A DNA stretch of 30,190 nt from Gemmatimonadaceae bacterium (GCA_002726335.1 PBSR01000042.1:1-30190), one strand, 5' to 3'. Shown: positions 15,709 to 24,773, numbered from the stretch's first letter. Notes: generated by a model from the sequence alone, not told the origin. A program made the numbers and translations.

Positions 15709-16869
15709 ATGAAAGCTCCCAAATTGAGAGCCACCACAGGCCACCTGGCGATGGTCCTGCTGTGTCTGCCCGTCGTCGTCGCGGCTCAGGCCGAATGGGA
15801 TCCAGACTATCTCCTCTCGATTCAACCCGAGCAGTATACCGCCTTGCGTGCTGCCGGCGAGCTGACGATTGATGGGGCCCTCGACGAGCCCTCTTGGCAG
15901 AACGCTCCCTGGACGGCCGCCTTCGTCGACATCGAAGGGGAGGTCCGCCCCAGGCCACGCTTCCGGACGCGGGCAAAGATGCTGTGGGATGAGCGGTATT
16001 TCTACATCGCCGCCTACCTGGACGAGCCCCATGTCTGGGCGACGCTGACAGAGCGGGATGCGGTGATCTTTCATGACAACGATTTCGAGGTCTTCATCGA
16101 TCCGGACTGGGACACGCATAACTACTACGAATATGAGGTCAACGCCCTGGCCACCGAGTGGGATCTTCTGCTGGTCAGACCCTACAGAGACGGGGCCCCG
16201 GCGGTTCACGAGTGGGATATTCCCGGACTGCGCACCGGTACCCGGGTCTACGGCACGATCAATCAGCCCGCGGACATCGATGAGGGCTGGTCGGTGGAGA
16301 TCGCCTTTCCCTGGGAGGGGCTCCGGCGCCCGACGCGGGCTACGGTGCCGCCGGGCGATGGCGACGTCTGGCAGGTGAATTTCTCACGCGTCGAATGGGA
16401 GGTGGAACCGGCCCAGGACGGCGAAGGGTATGTGAAGATCAAGGAAAAGCGGGGAGGCAACTGGGTCGAGAAGAGGGAGGACAACTGGGTGTGGTCACCC
16501 CAGGGCCTGATCAACATGCACTTTCCCGAGCAGTGGGGATTCGTCCGTTTCTCCGATCAGCTGGCTGGCAGCGATGCCGATCTCGAGTTCGAACTGCCAC
16601 CAGAGTATCCCGCCCACCGGTTGCTGCGCGAGATCTACTGGCGGCAGCGCCTGTTCCGCACCGAAGAGAAGCGCTACACCGCCAGCCTCGACACGCTGGG
16701 CGTGGCCCACAGGATCATGACCGATTTTCTCTGGCCCCCGAGGGTTTCGGTCACCGACTACGGCTGGGAAGCCTGGGTCGAGGAGGTGACGGATCTGCAC
16801 GCCGACGGTGGAATCAATCGCTGGGTGATCACCGAGGACTCGCGGGTCGTCAAGGCGAGCCGTCCATAG
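15709..16869 (+). CDS. Secreted protein with CBM9-like carbohydrate-binding domain
   Basis: The 386-aa product has a signal peptide (LAMVLLCLPVVVAAQA). A CBM9/DOMON-like beta-sandwich spans about residues 45-230: LTIDGALDEPSWQNAPW, then AKMLWDERYFYIAAYLDEPH, DNDFEVFIDPDWDTHNYYEY and the closing GWSVEIAFPWEGL. The C-terminal 130 residues (ending WVITEDSRVVKASRP) include a Trp-rich FMHFPEQWGF-like strand and helices. Proteins of this kind bind sugars at the cell surface and are common in polysaccharide-degrading FCB bacteria. ATG 15709 is chosen because it directly opens the signal peptide; the frame is open 46 codons upstream without homology. It is divergent from adk. Confidence 0.85.
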   Translation: MKAPKLRATTGHLAMVLLCLPVVVAAQAEWDPDYLLSIQPEQYTALRAAGELTIDGALDEPSWQNAPWTAAFVDIEGEVRPRPRFRTRAKMLWDERYFYIAAYLDEPHVWATLTERDAVIFHDNDFEVFIDPDWDTHNYYEYEVNALATEWDLLLVRPYRDGAPAVHEWDIPGLRTGTRVYGTINQPADIDEGWSVEIAFPWEGLRRPTRATVPPGDGDVWQVNFSRVEWEVEPAQDGEGYVKIKEKRGGNWVEKREDNWVWSPQGLINMHFPEQWGFVRFSDQLAGSDADLEFELPPEYPAHRLLREIYWRQRLFRTEEKRYTASLDTLGVAHRIMTDFLWPPRVSVTDYGWEAWVEEVTDLHADGGINRWVITEDSRVVKASRP

Positions 16870-16877
16870 TGTCGCGA

Positions 16878-19733
16878 TCAGTAGGCCACCGCCACGACGC
16901 CGACCTGAGTCTCGTCGTCGCCGTCCCCGAGGGCGGTGAAGCGGTAGAGGTATAAGCCCGGCGGCACCAGCTGCCCGTCATCATCCCGGCCATCCCACGG
17001 CAGCTCATGGCGGCCGACGCCCAGGTCCACCGGACCGAGTTGGCGCACGATGGCACCGGTCAGCGTGGCGATGTCGAGGTCGAGCTGCACCTCTCCCAGA
17101 TACAACATCAGTGAAAAGTCGAAAACCGTATCGTCGTTGACGCCGTCACCGTTTGGCGTGAAGGGATTCGGCGCCACCGTCAGCCCGTCAAAGGTCGCGC
17201 TTGCCTGGGCGACGATGACGGCGACGCCATCCGCAGGCAGGTCGTCTGCGGCATTGCCCTCACTCGTCGGCTGCGGAATCGTGGCACCCAGATCATCATT
17301 CCAGACCCAGCTTTCGAAGCGGGTCAGCAGGCGGAAGAGAGTGGTGCGCAGATGGATACGGATTTCACGGTCCTGACCTCGCGGAAAGTCGGCATCGGTC
17401 AGAGTCGCCGTCTTGATGCCCAGCAGTGGGTTGCCGACAGCGTCACGGTAGATGGCATGGGCGTAGACCCGGGCATCGTCTATGGACACGCTGTCGAGCC
17501 AGGCGGCGCCCGCCTCCAGATCAGTCGGGGCCTTCTGCGCCACGGGTTGCCATAGCCCGCCGTCGAACAGCAAGCTGTCGAGCTGCGTGTCCTGCGTCGG
17601 CACGGCGATGTCGATACGGTTGAAGCCACCGGTACTCCCGGTCTCGAATGTCGGTCGCAGGACGTATTGCAGCGGCACTTCTCTACCGAGTGCGGAGGCG
17701 GTGTCGGGGAACACCTCGGCGAGTACGCCACGTCCGACCAGGGGACGGGCGTAGTCGAACTCAAGGTAGTCGAGGCGAACGCCGCTGGTCTCGGTGGAGA
17801 CGAAATCGACGCGGAACTGTACGTAGCGCATCAATGGTGGCAGCGACAACAGGACGCCGCCGCCCCCCTCCTCTTCCACGGCGCCCTCGTCGAAGTCGAA
17901 CGGTGCGGACCATGGCGTCCAGCCGCCAAGGGCACCGTCCTGGTTGCCGAAGAGATTGGCGGGCAGCTCTTTGTACGGCGAACGTGCCACTGCCGACATG
18001 GACAGGTAGCTGTCGATGGCCAGGCGGCTGCCCCGCGTGGGCCAGTCCAGCAGAATCGGCGCTTCGATGAAGGAGGAGACGACACCCGATCCCACTCGAC
18101 GCTGGTAGACGCGCGGATCCAGACTCGAGCCGGTGCGGACACGGATTTGCAGGTTGCCATCGTCGCCGATGCGCTCACCATGCCAGCGCACCTTGCCCCA
18201 GCTGACCGGCTCACCAGGCAGGTCGGTGGCAAACTGCGCATCCGCCTTGGTTCCGGCTTCCTCGTCGGCAGAGATGCTGGCATCCGAATTTGCGTCCACC
18301 GTGCGGATGAGCTCCAGCGGGATGGAGCGCCAGGGCTCGTCGTCGTCGAAATAGCGCCGGACACGGGGTTGCCCGGGCCCCACATCGATGATCTCCGAAT
18401 AGTAGGAGGCGTCCAGGGCGAACCCGTGGCCGAAGTACTCGGCTTCGGCGATTTCCCAGACGTCGCCTTCGGCGACGCGACTGCGGAGGTTCAGTGTCCG
18501 TACCTTCTGCGGCGGATCAAGGCGGTAGTCCTTGATGACGGGGCGGAACTGGTCTGTCTGCACAGGGATCAGGAATCGCGATGCCACCAACTGGGTGCCC
18601 CGCGTGGTCGTGCGGAAGTCGGTGGGATCGTCGCCGCCGAAACTGAGAGAAAAGCTGGCTGGTGTACGGTCGATGAAGTTGGGGCGCGGGTAGTAGCGAA
18701 TTCGATCCAGCCAGAACAGCCCGTTGAGGAAGGTGCCGAAGCCCCAGCCGCCGACGACACTCTTGGCCGTGTTGAAGCTGCCGTCGACGACCTGACCGTT
18801 GCCGGAGTCGCCGAAGCGGGGTGTACCGATCTGGTCGCCGAGCTGCAACGGATCCTGCTCACTGAGGAGACCGGCAAGGAAGCGGTCGTCCGCCAGACGG
18901 GCGACATTGCGCGTGCTGTCGAGGCGGATGGCCCGGATCCAGTCACTCGGGCGGAAAGGGCTGCGCACCAACGTTGCCGTCACCACGTCGCCGGTTGGCG
19001 CCTCTGCCTGCCACGTGCCGTCACCCGTATCGACAAAGCGCAGATCCTGACGCTGTTCGATCGTCAGGTCGCCCATGTCATAGGTGAAGACGGGGCGAAT
19101 CCAGGTCGAGGGCAGCCGTGCCGCAGGCGCGGCGTCGTCCTCGTCGACCAGACCGTCCCCATCATCGTCCAAGCCGTTGACGGGATCCTCGTTGAACCGG
19201 GCATCGACATCGTCGTCACCCCAGCCGTAGCCCGAACCCCACCCTTCGGCGTCCGCGGCGGCCTCTTCGGCGGAGGTGTAGCGGAAGAACGGTGTTGCCG
19301 CGTAGGCCGCACGGACCGGGGGACTGTAGATGGGACCGCCGGTGTGCAGACCGTCCTCGTTGATCAGCCCGTCGCCATCGTTGTCCCGCTGGGGGTCTGG
19401 CCCGTCTTCATCCACAAGCCCGTCAAGGTCGTTGTCGACACCGTCGACAGGATCTTCGTTCCAGAGAAAATCACCGTCGTTGTCGACCCGATCCACGGGA
19501 TCTTCGTCGATGAGCCCGTCACCGTCGTCGTCGACGATCACCTCGGCGGCGAAGGAGCCACCCCAGTCGAACTGAGGCTGGAAGGTCTCTCCCGTGACGA
19601 GTACGAAGCTCACCGGGTGCAGGGCCCAGGGGTGCTCGGCGTCGCCGACGCGCCACGTTTCTGCGTGGGGCTGCACAGCGCTCATCAATAGGACTGCCGC
19701 GAAGACGAGATGGCAGGATGTACGAGTGGCCAT
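16878..19733 (-). CDS. Large secreted protein with Asp-rich Ca-binding-type repeats and FlgD/T9SS-like C-terminal domain
   Basis: The 951-aa exported protein has a signal peptide (residues 1-24, ending VQPHA). Residues 68-127 and 173-199 hold repeated D-x-D-x-D-G-x-x-D/N-E-D units like thrombospondin type-3 or EF-hand-style calcium loops. A long beta-rich middle contains strands such as MRYVQFRVDFVSTETSGVRL. The C-terminal roughly 100 residues carry LTVAPNPFTPNGDGVNDDT and end GLYLYRFTALGDG, matching the FlgD-Ig-like domain that in FCB bacteria acts as an anchoring or secretion tail. ATG 19733 has GGAG 8 nt upstream and is preferred over a start 12 codons earlier. The stop lies 8 nt from the convergent CBM9 gene. 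Role inferred: surface or extracellular structural protein. Confidence 0.85.
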   Translation of the reverse strand: MATRTSCHLVFAAVLLMSAVQPHAETWRVGDAEHPWALHPVSFVLVTGETFQPQFDWGGSFAAEVIVDDDGDGLIDEDPVDRVDNDGDFLWNEDPVDGVDNDLDGLVDEDGPDPQRDNDGDGLINEDGLHTGGPIYSPPVRAAYAATPFFRYTSAEEAAADAEGWGSGYGWGDDDVDARFNEDPVNGLDDDGDGLVDEDDAAPAARLPSTWIRPVFTYDMGDLTIEQRQDLRFVDTGDGTWQAEAPTGDVVTATLVRSPFRPSDWIRAIRLDSTRNVARLADDRFLAGLLSEQDPLQLGDQIGTPRFGDSGNGQVVDGSFNTAKSVVGGWGFGTFLNGLFWLDRIRYYPRPNFIDRTPASFSLSFGGDDPTDFRTTTRGTQLVASRFLIPVQTDQFRPVIKDYRLDPPQKVRTLNLRSRVAEGDVWEIAEAEYFGHGFALDASYYSEIIDVGPGQPRVRRYFDDDEPWRSIPLELIRTVDANSDASISADEEAGTKADAQFATDLPGEPVSWGKVRWHGERIGDDGNLQIRVRTGSSLDPRVYQRRVGSGVVSSFIEAPILLDWPTRGSRLAIDSYLSMSAVARSPYKELPANLFGNQDGALGGWTPWSAPFDFDEGAVEEEGGGGVLLSLPPLMRYVQFRVDFVSTETSGVRLDYLEFDYARPLVGRGVLAEVFPDTASALGREVPLQYVLRPTFETGSTGGFNRIDIAVPTQDTQLDSLLFDGGLWQPVAQKAPTDLEAGAAWLDSVSIDDARVYAHAIYRDAVGNPLLGIKTATLTDADFPRGQDREIRIHLRTTLFRLLTRFESWVWNDDLGATIPQPTSEGNAADDLPADGVAVIVAQASATFDGLTVAPNPFTPNGDGVNDDTVFDFSLMLYLGEVQLDLDIATLTGAIVRQLGPVDLGVGRHELPWDGRDDDGQLVPPGLYLYRFTALGDGDDETQVGVVAVAY
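19137..19532 (-). repeat. Coding repeats for DxDxDGxxDED calcium-type loops
   Basis: Within the 951-aa secreted protein, at least five copies of a 12-18-residue Asp/Asn-rich motif occur, for example DDDGDGLIDEDPVD, DNDGDFLWNEDPVD, DNDLDGLVDEDG, DNDGDGLINEDG and DDDGDGLVDEDD. At the DNA level they appear as a degenerate GTC/GTCG-rich tandem pattern. Their spacing differs, with one block of four and a separated fifth copy about 60 residues later plus a weaker copy (DDDVDARFNEDPVN). Confidence 0.8.
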
Positions 19734-19831
19734 GTGGTGACTCCGGCAGGCTACGGGCAGGTAGGACACCTACGTTAAGATGGTGAGCCGAGGCAGGGCA
19801 AACCCCTGGCTCGACCAAGCCGCCGCCGCGG

Positions 19832-20746
19832 CTACAGGCTGGCCTTGATTCGTCCCCAGGAGTCGGGGCGCACAGCCGAGGACTCAGCCTGAGTACAGTC
19901 ACCGCGGGTGCAGGGCATCAGTCGGGCGTCGACGAAGTTTTCGGCGAAACAGACCAGCGGCGGGCGTTCGAGCAGCGAACTGATGGAATAACGAATGCCA
20001 CCGGACCCGGGGGCATCGTGATCGATGATCCCCATCTGCAGGCCAATGATATGATTCGGCTTGAGCAGGGTCCTGACGGAGACGTCTGGACCGTTCCAGT
20101 TCAGATTGTCCCACAGCGTCGTGTACAGCTCGAAGCGGGTTTCGGTGGGTTCGACACCGACCTGCCGTGTGCGGATGTCAGCCCACGGCGGCAGGCTGGC
20201 CCAGCCATTGGCGAAGCCTTCGAGGCCAAACAGGATGGCGTCGGGGGCGTCGGCGATGACGGCATAGCGCTGCGCCTGGGCTCCGACGAACAGTCTGATC
20301 TGGTCTTCGGTGCCATCAGGGGGACCGCAGGCATACTGGCCGCCCGAATGATCCCCGTCGACAAAGAACTCGACGTGATCGGCGCCGATGAAATTCGGTG
20401 CGTCGCCGCCGAAATACTCGTTGATGTAGATATCGTCCGTGCGTTCCAGCGCCAGATACAATCGCTGGGTGGCCATGTTCCACGCCAGGTACACACGTAC
20501 GGCAAGATCGGCCGAGCTCGGGCTGCCTACCTGCAGCGAGGAGAAGTCAAGGCTTTCGAGGGAGGGCTCGGGTACGATGTTCTCCCACTCGAAAAGCGAA
20601 AAGTCGTCGATGGCGGGTATGTCGCTGGAGGGGACTTCGTATATGGGGATCACTCGATCCCCCACATGGGCTCCGGCACCGCCTCCGAGAGACAGCACGG
20701 CGCTCAGGCAGATCCAGGTTGAGAGGCAGCAGTGGCGTCGGTTCAT
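19832..20746 (-). CDS. Secreted DOMON/CBM9-like protein
   Basis: This 304-aa product has a signal peptide (CLSAVLSLGGGAGA). Its beta-rich body resembles CBM9/DOMON-type sugar- or heme-binding sandwiches: VRVYLAWNMATQRLYLALERTDD, HVEFFVDGDHSGGQY, ETRFELYTTLWDNLNWNG and HIIGLQMGIIDHD. The tail has four cysteines (FAENFVDARLMPCTRGDCTQAE and one upstream) that could form disulfides, and ends DSWGRIKASL, a closing motif often seen at the end of these folds. It sits 98 nt upstream of the large FlgD-Ig protein on the same strand, suggesting a common surface function. No catalytic residues are evident. Confidence 0.75.
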   Translation of the reverse strand: MNRRHCCLSTWICLSAVLSLGGGAGAHVGDRVIPIYEVPSSDIPAIDDFSLFEWENIVPEPSLESLDFSSLQVGSPSSADLAVRVYLAWNMATQRLYLALERTDDIYINEYFGGDAPNFIGADHVEFFVDGDHSGGQYACGPPDGTEDQIRLFVGAQAQRYAVIADAPDAILFGLEGFANGWASLPPWADIRTRQVGVEPTETRFELYTTLWDNLNWNGPDVSVRTLLKPNHIIGLQMGIIDHDAPGSGGIRYSISSLLERPPLVCFAENFVDARLMPCTRGDCTQAESSAVRPDSWGRIKASL

Positions 20747-20755
20747 GGGAGTCTA

Positions 20756-20917
20756 GTGCCCTGTCTCAGAATGATCCTTGTATTCGTCCGCCGAGCCATC
20801 CTGGCTCGCCGCGTTCCGCTCACTCCGTGGGTCCCACTGACCCACCTCGATCGCGCGCCTTGCGAGCCAGGCGTCTCGACGCCCGAATTCCACAAGGCTA
20901 CTTCTGAGGCAGGGCAC
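20756..20917. mobile_element. 162-bp MITE-like element with imperfect terminal inverted repeats
   Basis: The left end reads GTGCCCTGTCTCAGAA, a 4-nt mismatch, CCTTGT, then ATTCG. The complement of the right end reads GTGCCCTGCCTCAGAA, a 4-nt mismatch, CCTTGT, GGA, then ATTCG. The interior contains a further exact 10-bp pair (CCTGGCTCGC and GCGAGCCAGG) and a central hairpin GTGGGTC-CCACT-GACCCAC, so nearly the whole unit can fold into one long hairpin. It has no coding capacity and no clear target-site duplication. It lies between the TIM-barrel gene and the DOMON protein gene and may separate their transcripts. A non-mobile intergenic repeat is an alternative. Confidence 0.65.
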
Positions 20918-20941
20918 CAGAAGGGGGCGGGGTAGGTAGGC

Positions 20942-21775
20942 TCAGTCCGCCGCGGCTCTGTCCCGGGCTTCACGCATCAGATCGTGGCAGCGTTGCGCCG
21001 TTGACCACGGATCGTAGTCATCTCGTTTCCATATCTGGCCGGTCACCTCGGCTGTGATCGGCAGCTCGATGCCGGCCTCCCGCACAATCCGGAAGTAATC
21101 GATCAGGTCGAGGCTGCCTTCGCCCGGCAACTCAAATTGCACGCTGCCGTCGACCATGGCGCCGTCCTTGATGTGGGTGTGCACCGAGTAGGGCGCGCAC
21201 AGCTCGGCACAGTGTTTGAGATCCATACCCAGGACGTGGAAGTGACTGTGGTCGAAGTTGAGGCGGACAGACGCCCGGCCGATGGCTTTGACGAGCCACA
21301 CCGCCTTCTCCGGCGAGTCGAGCTCCTGGCCGACGTGAGCCTCGATAGCGAGAGTGACCCCGTGATCCTCCGCGATTGTGGCGTAGGGTGCCATGGCCTC
21401 CACGACACGGTCTCGACAGGCGTCCCAATCGCCACAGTTGGCACCGAGGGTACTGGTGACGACGCGCCGGCCACCATCGAAATCGAGATCCGCCGCCAGC
21501 TGGCAGGTGTCGGCCAGGGCACGCTCTTTGGTGGCGGTATCCTCGTCCCGGCCACACAGGCCGATGAGGTTCATCAGTACCGGTGCCGGAAAGCCGGCTG
21601 CACCATAGGCGTCCCGCAGACGACTGCGGGCGTCGCTGTCCAGCTTCGTCGGCGCCGTAGGCCAGTCGTCGCCGACATTCAACTCCAGGCCTTCGTAGCC
21701 GATGGAGCGCACACGGCCCACCGCTTCGAAGGGATCGACGGACTGCAGAGCGTAGGTGCTGTAGGCAAGTTTCAC
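20942..21775 (-). CDS. Sugar phosphate isomerase/epimerase-like TIM barrel (AP-endonuclease 2 superfamily)
   Basis: The 277-aa protein belongs to the xylose-isomerase-like TIM-barrel family. Divalent-metal ligands are visible as Glu145 (TLAIEAHVGQ), Asp175/His178 (LNFDHSHFHV), His201 (VHTHIKDG) and Glu243 (ITAEVTGQ). Members isomerise or epimerise keto-sugars or inositols; the substrate is not predictable here. It starts at GTG 21775 with GGAG 5-6 nt upstream. The parvulin gene ends 33 nt upstream on the same strand. Many such genes occur beside enolase-superfamily dehydratases in heterotrophic FCB bacteria, consistent with sugar-acid use in this window. Confidence 0.9.
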   Translation of the reverse strand: MKLAYSTYALQSVDPFEAVGRVRSIGYEGLELNVGDDWPTAPTKLDSDARSRLRDAYGAAGFPAPVLMNLIGLCGRDEDTATKERALADTCQLAADLDFDGGRRVVTSTLGANCGDWDACRDRVVEAMAPYATIAEDHGVTLAIEAHVGQELDSPEKAVWLVKAIGRASVRLNFDHSHFHVLGMDLKHCAELCAPYSVHTHIKDGAMVDGSVQFELPGEGSLDLIDYFRIVREAGIELPITAEVTGQIWKRDDYDPWSTAQRCHDLMREARDRAAAD

Positions 21776-21808
21776 CGGGTCTCCTCAGGGCGGTGCACGT
21801 GGTGATCG

Positions 21809-23494
21809 TTACTGCGCCGTCTCCTGCCAGGGCAGCCGTTCGGCCAGGGCGGCGATGCGGTCATCGTGCCATGTGACACGGTCCGCATACTTCTGACGTA
21901 GCTCTTCGATATAGGCCTCGAAGGCCTGGTACTGCCCCCCCAGCTTGAGGCGATGTGTGAGCCCGAGGCGCATTTCCTCAAACGTGCGCAGCTGGTCCCT
22001 TTCCACGGTATCGATGGTCAACACAACAAAACCGTCGGCCATCTCCAGAGGGCCGACGACATCGCCCGCAGAGGCACGCCACACGGTGTCAAAGTGGTCA
22101 CCCCAATGCTCCTGGTCGTCGGCTCCGACGTGGACATGGCCCTCGGAACGCGCCGCTCCCGGTCGGAGGCTGAGGGAGTTCACCAGAGCCGCCATATCCT
22201 CGCCCCGGCGCAACCTGTCAGCCACACCTTCACCCTCGCGACGGGTGGCCACGAGAATCTCGCGGGCGTTCATCTGATCCGGCTTCTTGTAGCCGTCCTT
22301 GCCCTTTTCGTACGCCTGGCGGACGTCCGCCTCGGAGATGGTGATCTTCTCGAGCACCTTCCGTTTGCGCAGGAAGGTGACGATCATGCGCCGGTAGAGA
22401 TTCTCACGGTACTGGGTGAACGCCGCCAGTGTGTCCAGTCCCGCTGTCTGTGCTTCGAGAACGAGGAGGCTGTCGGCGAGTACGCGGGCTGTCAGTACTT
22501 CCACCACGCGAGGGCCGTCGACCTCTCCCCGCATGCGGGCATTGCCGACGACAAACCGCTGCACGTCGGCCACGGTGAGGATGTGGGTCGCCTCGAAGGT
22601 GATGACCGGCAGATCGGCATGCTCATCGCCGGGATCGGTTGAGTTGTTGGCGGCTTCAGCGAGAAGATCGATGGCGTCGGCATGGAAGACGACACCGTAT
22701 TTCTGCTGCAGTGCGACGACGAACTCACGTCTCTCGTTGGCGAATTTCCCGAGGTAAATGCCGCGTGTCAGCTGCTGTCGCACGTTCTCGATGGGTACGG
22801 GACTGTCGTCAAGGACCTTGATGATCTCAAACCCGTCCTTGGTGCGCACCGGCTTGCGGGTGAATTCGCCGACAGGCAGCCCATGGGCGGCTTCGACCAG
22901 TTCCCCCACGGCATCATTCGGACCGAAGTACTGCTCGAGGAAACCACCCTTGTCGGCATCGGCAGCGATCGACCGTTCGCGGGCCACCTCGGCGAAGTCG
23001 CGCCCCTGGTCGAGCAGGCGGATCACCTCGAGGGCGTCGGCCTCGGTGGCGCTGAGGATATGGGCGGGCAGAATCTCACGATCCCAGTGGTAGGCCCTGT
23101 ACATCTCCTCGACTTCAGCATCCGTGACCTGGACATTGGGACCGACAACCCGCTGCAATACCGTCTCGATGAGACGTTTGCTCAACAGCCGGTACTGACG
23201 GGAGGTGAACTCAGGGTCCTGATGGTAGCCGAGGGCCTCACCCTCGAGAATCATGATGCGGCGGTCGACGAGGGAGGCCAGTAAAGATCGGATGACCTCT
23301 TCATCGGAGCCCTCGGGGAGCAGGCTGGGAGGGAGTTTGCCCCTGTAAGAGACCAACTCAGCAGTATCAGCACCCCAGTCGCTGATTTCCACCAGCGGGC
23401 CGCTGACCTGGTCCGGCTCGCCGGCACAGGACCAGCACACGGCCGCCGTGGCCACCAGTGCACCCCAGCGACGATGGCGTGAGTCGCTCGTCAT
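21809..23494 (-). CDS. Lipoprotein peptidyl-prolyl isomerase/chaperone (SurA/PpiC parvulin family)
   Basis: This 561-aa envelope chaperone has a lipoprotein signal (VATAAVCWSC, Cys23) and an N-terminal SurA-like helical region. A parvulin rotamase domain follows at about residues 145-250 (EILPAHILSATEADALEV, then DADKGGFLEQYFGPND and RTKDGFEIIKVLDD). A second, more divergent one lies at about 425-530 (MNAREILVATRREG and LEMADGFVVLTID). The second lacks the usual GG(D/E)LG loop, so it may bind rather than isomerise. ATG 23494 has GGAGG 8 nt upstream and directly precedes the signal; the frame extends upstream without homology. It would help fold outer-membrane and secreted proteins such as those encoded nearby. 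Confidence 0.9.
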   Translation of the reverse strand: MTSDSRHRRWGALVATAAVCWSCAGEPDQVSGPLVEISDWGADTAELVSYRGKLPPSLLPEGSDEEVIRSLLASLVDRRIMILEGEALGYHQDPEFTSRQYRLLSKRLIETVLQRVVGPNVQVTDAEVEEMYRAYHWDREILPAHILSATEADALEVIRLLDQGRDFAEVARERSIAADADKGGFLEQYFGPNDAVGELVEAAHGLPVGEFTRKPVRTKDGFEIIKVLDDSPVPIENVRQQLTRGIYLGKFANERREFVVALQQKYGVVFHADAIDLLAEAANNSTDPGDEHADLPVITFEATHILTVADVQRFVVGNARMRGEVDGPRVVEVLTARVLADSLLVLEAQTAGLDTLAAFTQYRENLYRRMIVTFLRKRKVLEKITISEADVRQAYEKGKDGYKKPDQMNAREILVATRREGEGVADRLRRGEDMAALVNSLSLRPGAARSEGHVHVGADDQEHWGDHFDTVWRASAGDVVGPLEMADGFVVLTIDTVERDQLRTFEEMRLGLTHRLKLGGQYQAFEAYIEELRQKYADRVTWHDDRIAALAERLPWQETAQ

Positions 23495-23705
23495 GATGTC
23501 GACCTCCGAAGGTTTGTCATGGAATCGCGTTTGCGGACAAGCAATAGAAGCTACGGAGAGATGAAGAGAGGGACAACGAGGGGCGCTCTTGATCTCACTG
23601 TGCGGTTTGGCCAGATCCGCCCAAGGAACAGACACACGGGTCTCTCTTTATTATGTTGTATCCGGGCACTGATTCCGGCAACCCACAGAAGGACGCAGAC
23701 TCCCG

Positions 23706-24743
23706 ATGGCAGATGATGACCGAGCCGCCGCAGATTCGGACGAGGAAGAGAGCGAACTCCCCGTCATGCAGAAGGTGGCGATCCTCTTCGTCGCCCTCGG
23801 TCAGGAGACCTGCGGTGAGGTGATGAAGTTTCTCTCCGATTTCGAGATCGAAGAGATCACGCAGGCTGTGGCCAATCTCAAGGCAGTATCGGTGGAGATG
23901 CAGGACAAGGTGCTGGAGGAATTCGAGCAGCACCTGCTGGCTGGTGAATGGGTGAGTCAGGGCGGCATGGACTTCGCCCGCGGCGCCCTGGAGCGGGCCG
24001 TCGGGCCGCGCAAGGCGCAGGAGATTCTCGACCGTGTCGCCAGCACGGTGTCCTCGGGCTTCTACATGCTGAAGAACGTCGCGTCAGAACAGGTGGCGCC
24101 CTTCATCAGTCATGAGCATCCCCAGACCATCGCCCTGATCCTGTCGCAGCTGGAGTCTCCACAGGCCTCCGGGATCCTGGCGCAGCTTCCCGAGCGTCAG
24201 CAAGCCGACGTGGCCTATCGTATCGCCACCATGGAGAACATCACCCCCGCCGTGCTCAAGGAGATCGAGGAGGCCCTCGAAGCCAGCCTGCGGGATATCC
24301 TCGGTGGTAACCAGGACGTGGGTGGTCCCAAGGTCGTGGCCGACATCCTCAACCTGACCGGTTCGTCGGTGGAGAAGAATGTGCTGGATCAGATGGATGC
24401 GCAGGATCCGGAGGTGGCCGAGTCGGTGCGCAACCTGATGTTCACTTTCGCCGACATCAACAAGCTCACCGACCGCGAGTTGCAGATTCTGCTGCGCGAG
24501 GTCGACCAGAAGGACCTGGTGGTGGCCCTGAAGGCGGCCGAAGACGAGTTGAAGGACAAGGTCCTGGGCAACATGTCGGAGCGGGTACGCCAGTTCATCT
24601 CGGAGGAGATGGAATTCCTCGGCCCCATGCGCCTGAGCGAGGTCGAGGAAGTGCAGTTGCGCATCGTCCAGCAGGTGCGTCAGCTCGAGGAGCAGGGCCA
24701 GGTCACCATCGTGCGCGGCGACTCAGACGACACGTTCGTGTAG
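23706..24743 (+). CDS. fliG: Flagellar motor switch protein FliG
   Basis: FliG forms part of the flagellar C-ring and contacts MotA to generate torque. The 345-aa product has the N-terminal domain (VAILFVALGQETCGEVM), the middle domain with EHPQTIALILSQLE (Glu137-His-Pro-Gln), and the C-terminal torque domain. The charged helix there reads LLREVDQKDLVVALKAA, then SERVRQFISEEMEFLGP. An acidic 18-residue N-terminal extension (DDDRAAADSDEEESE) is unusual. No other flagellar gene occurs in the window, so it is a stand-alone copy. A hairpin follows directly after its stop. The ribosome site is weak (AGGA 13 nt upstream). Function in motility is inferred from the family. Confidence 0.95.
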   Translation: MADDDRAAADSDEEESELPVMQKVAILFVALGQETCGEVMKFLSDFEIEEITQAVANLKAVSVEMQDKVLEEFEQHLLAGEWVSQGGMDFARGALERAVGPRKAQEILDRVASTVSSGFYMLKNVASEQVAPFISHEHPQTIALILSQLESPQASGILAQLPERQQADVAYRIATMENITPAVLKEIEEALEASLRDILGGNQDVGGPKVVADILNLTGSSVEKNVLDQMDAQDPEVAESVRNLMFTFADINKLTDRELQILLREVDQKDLVVALKAAEDELKDKVLGNMSERVRQFISEEMEFLGPMRLSEVEEVQLRIVQQVRQLEEQGQVTIVRGDSDDTFV

Positions 24744-24762
24744 CCAATCGCCTGCGATTGGC
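24743..24762. terminator. Hairpin between convergent fliG and transporter genes
   Basis: Directly after the fliG stop, GCCAATCG-CCTG-CGATTGGC forms a perfect 8-bp stem with a 4-nt loop. There is no T-tract on either strand. Its position, 12 nt before the transporter stop, and its symmetry suit a bidirectional end point for both transcripts. Confidence 0.6.
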
Positions 24763-24773
24763 CAGGTGGCGCA

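Noticed and set aside
17667..19691. 674-codon open frame on the plus strand
   Set aside because: It is antisense to the 951-aa secreted protein, whose repeats, signal peptide and C-terminal domain are clear. The plus-strand product has no recognisable domain and arises from high-GC codon usage.
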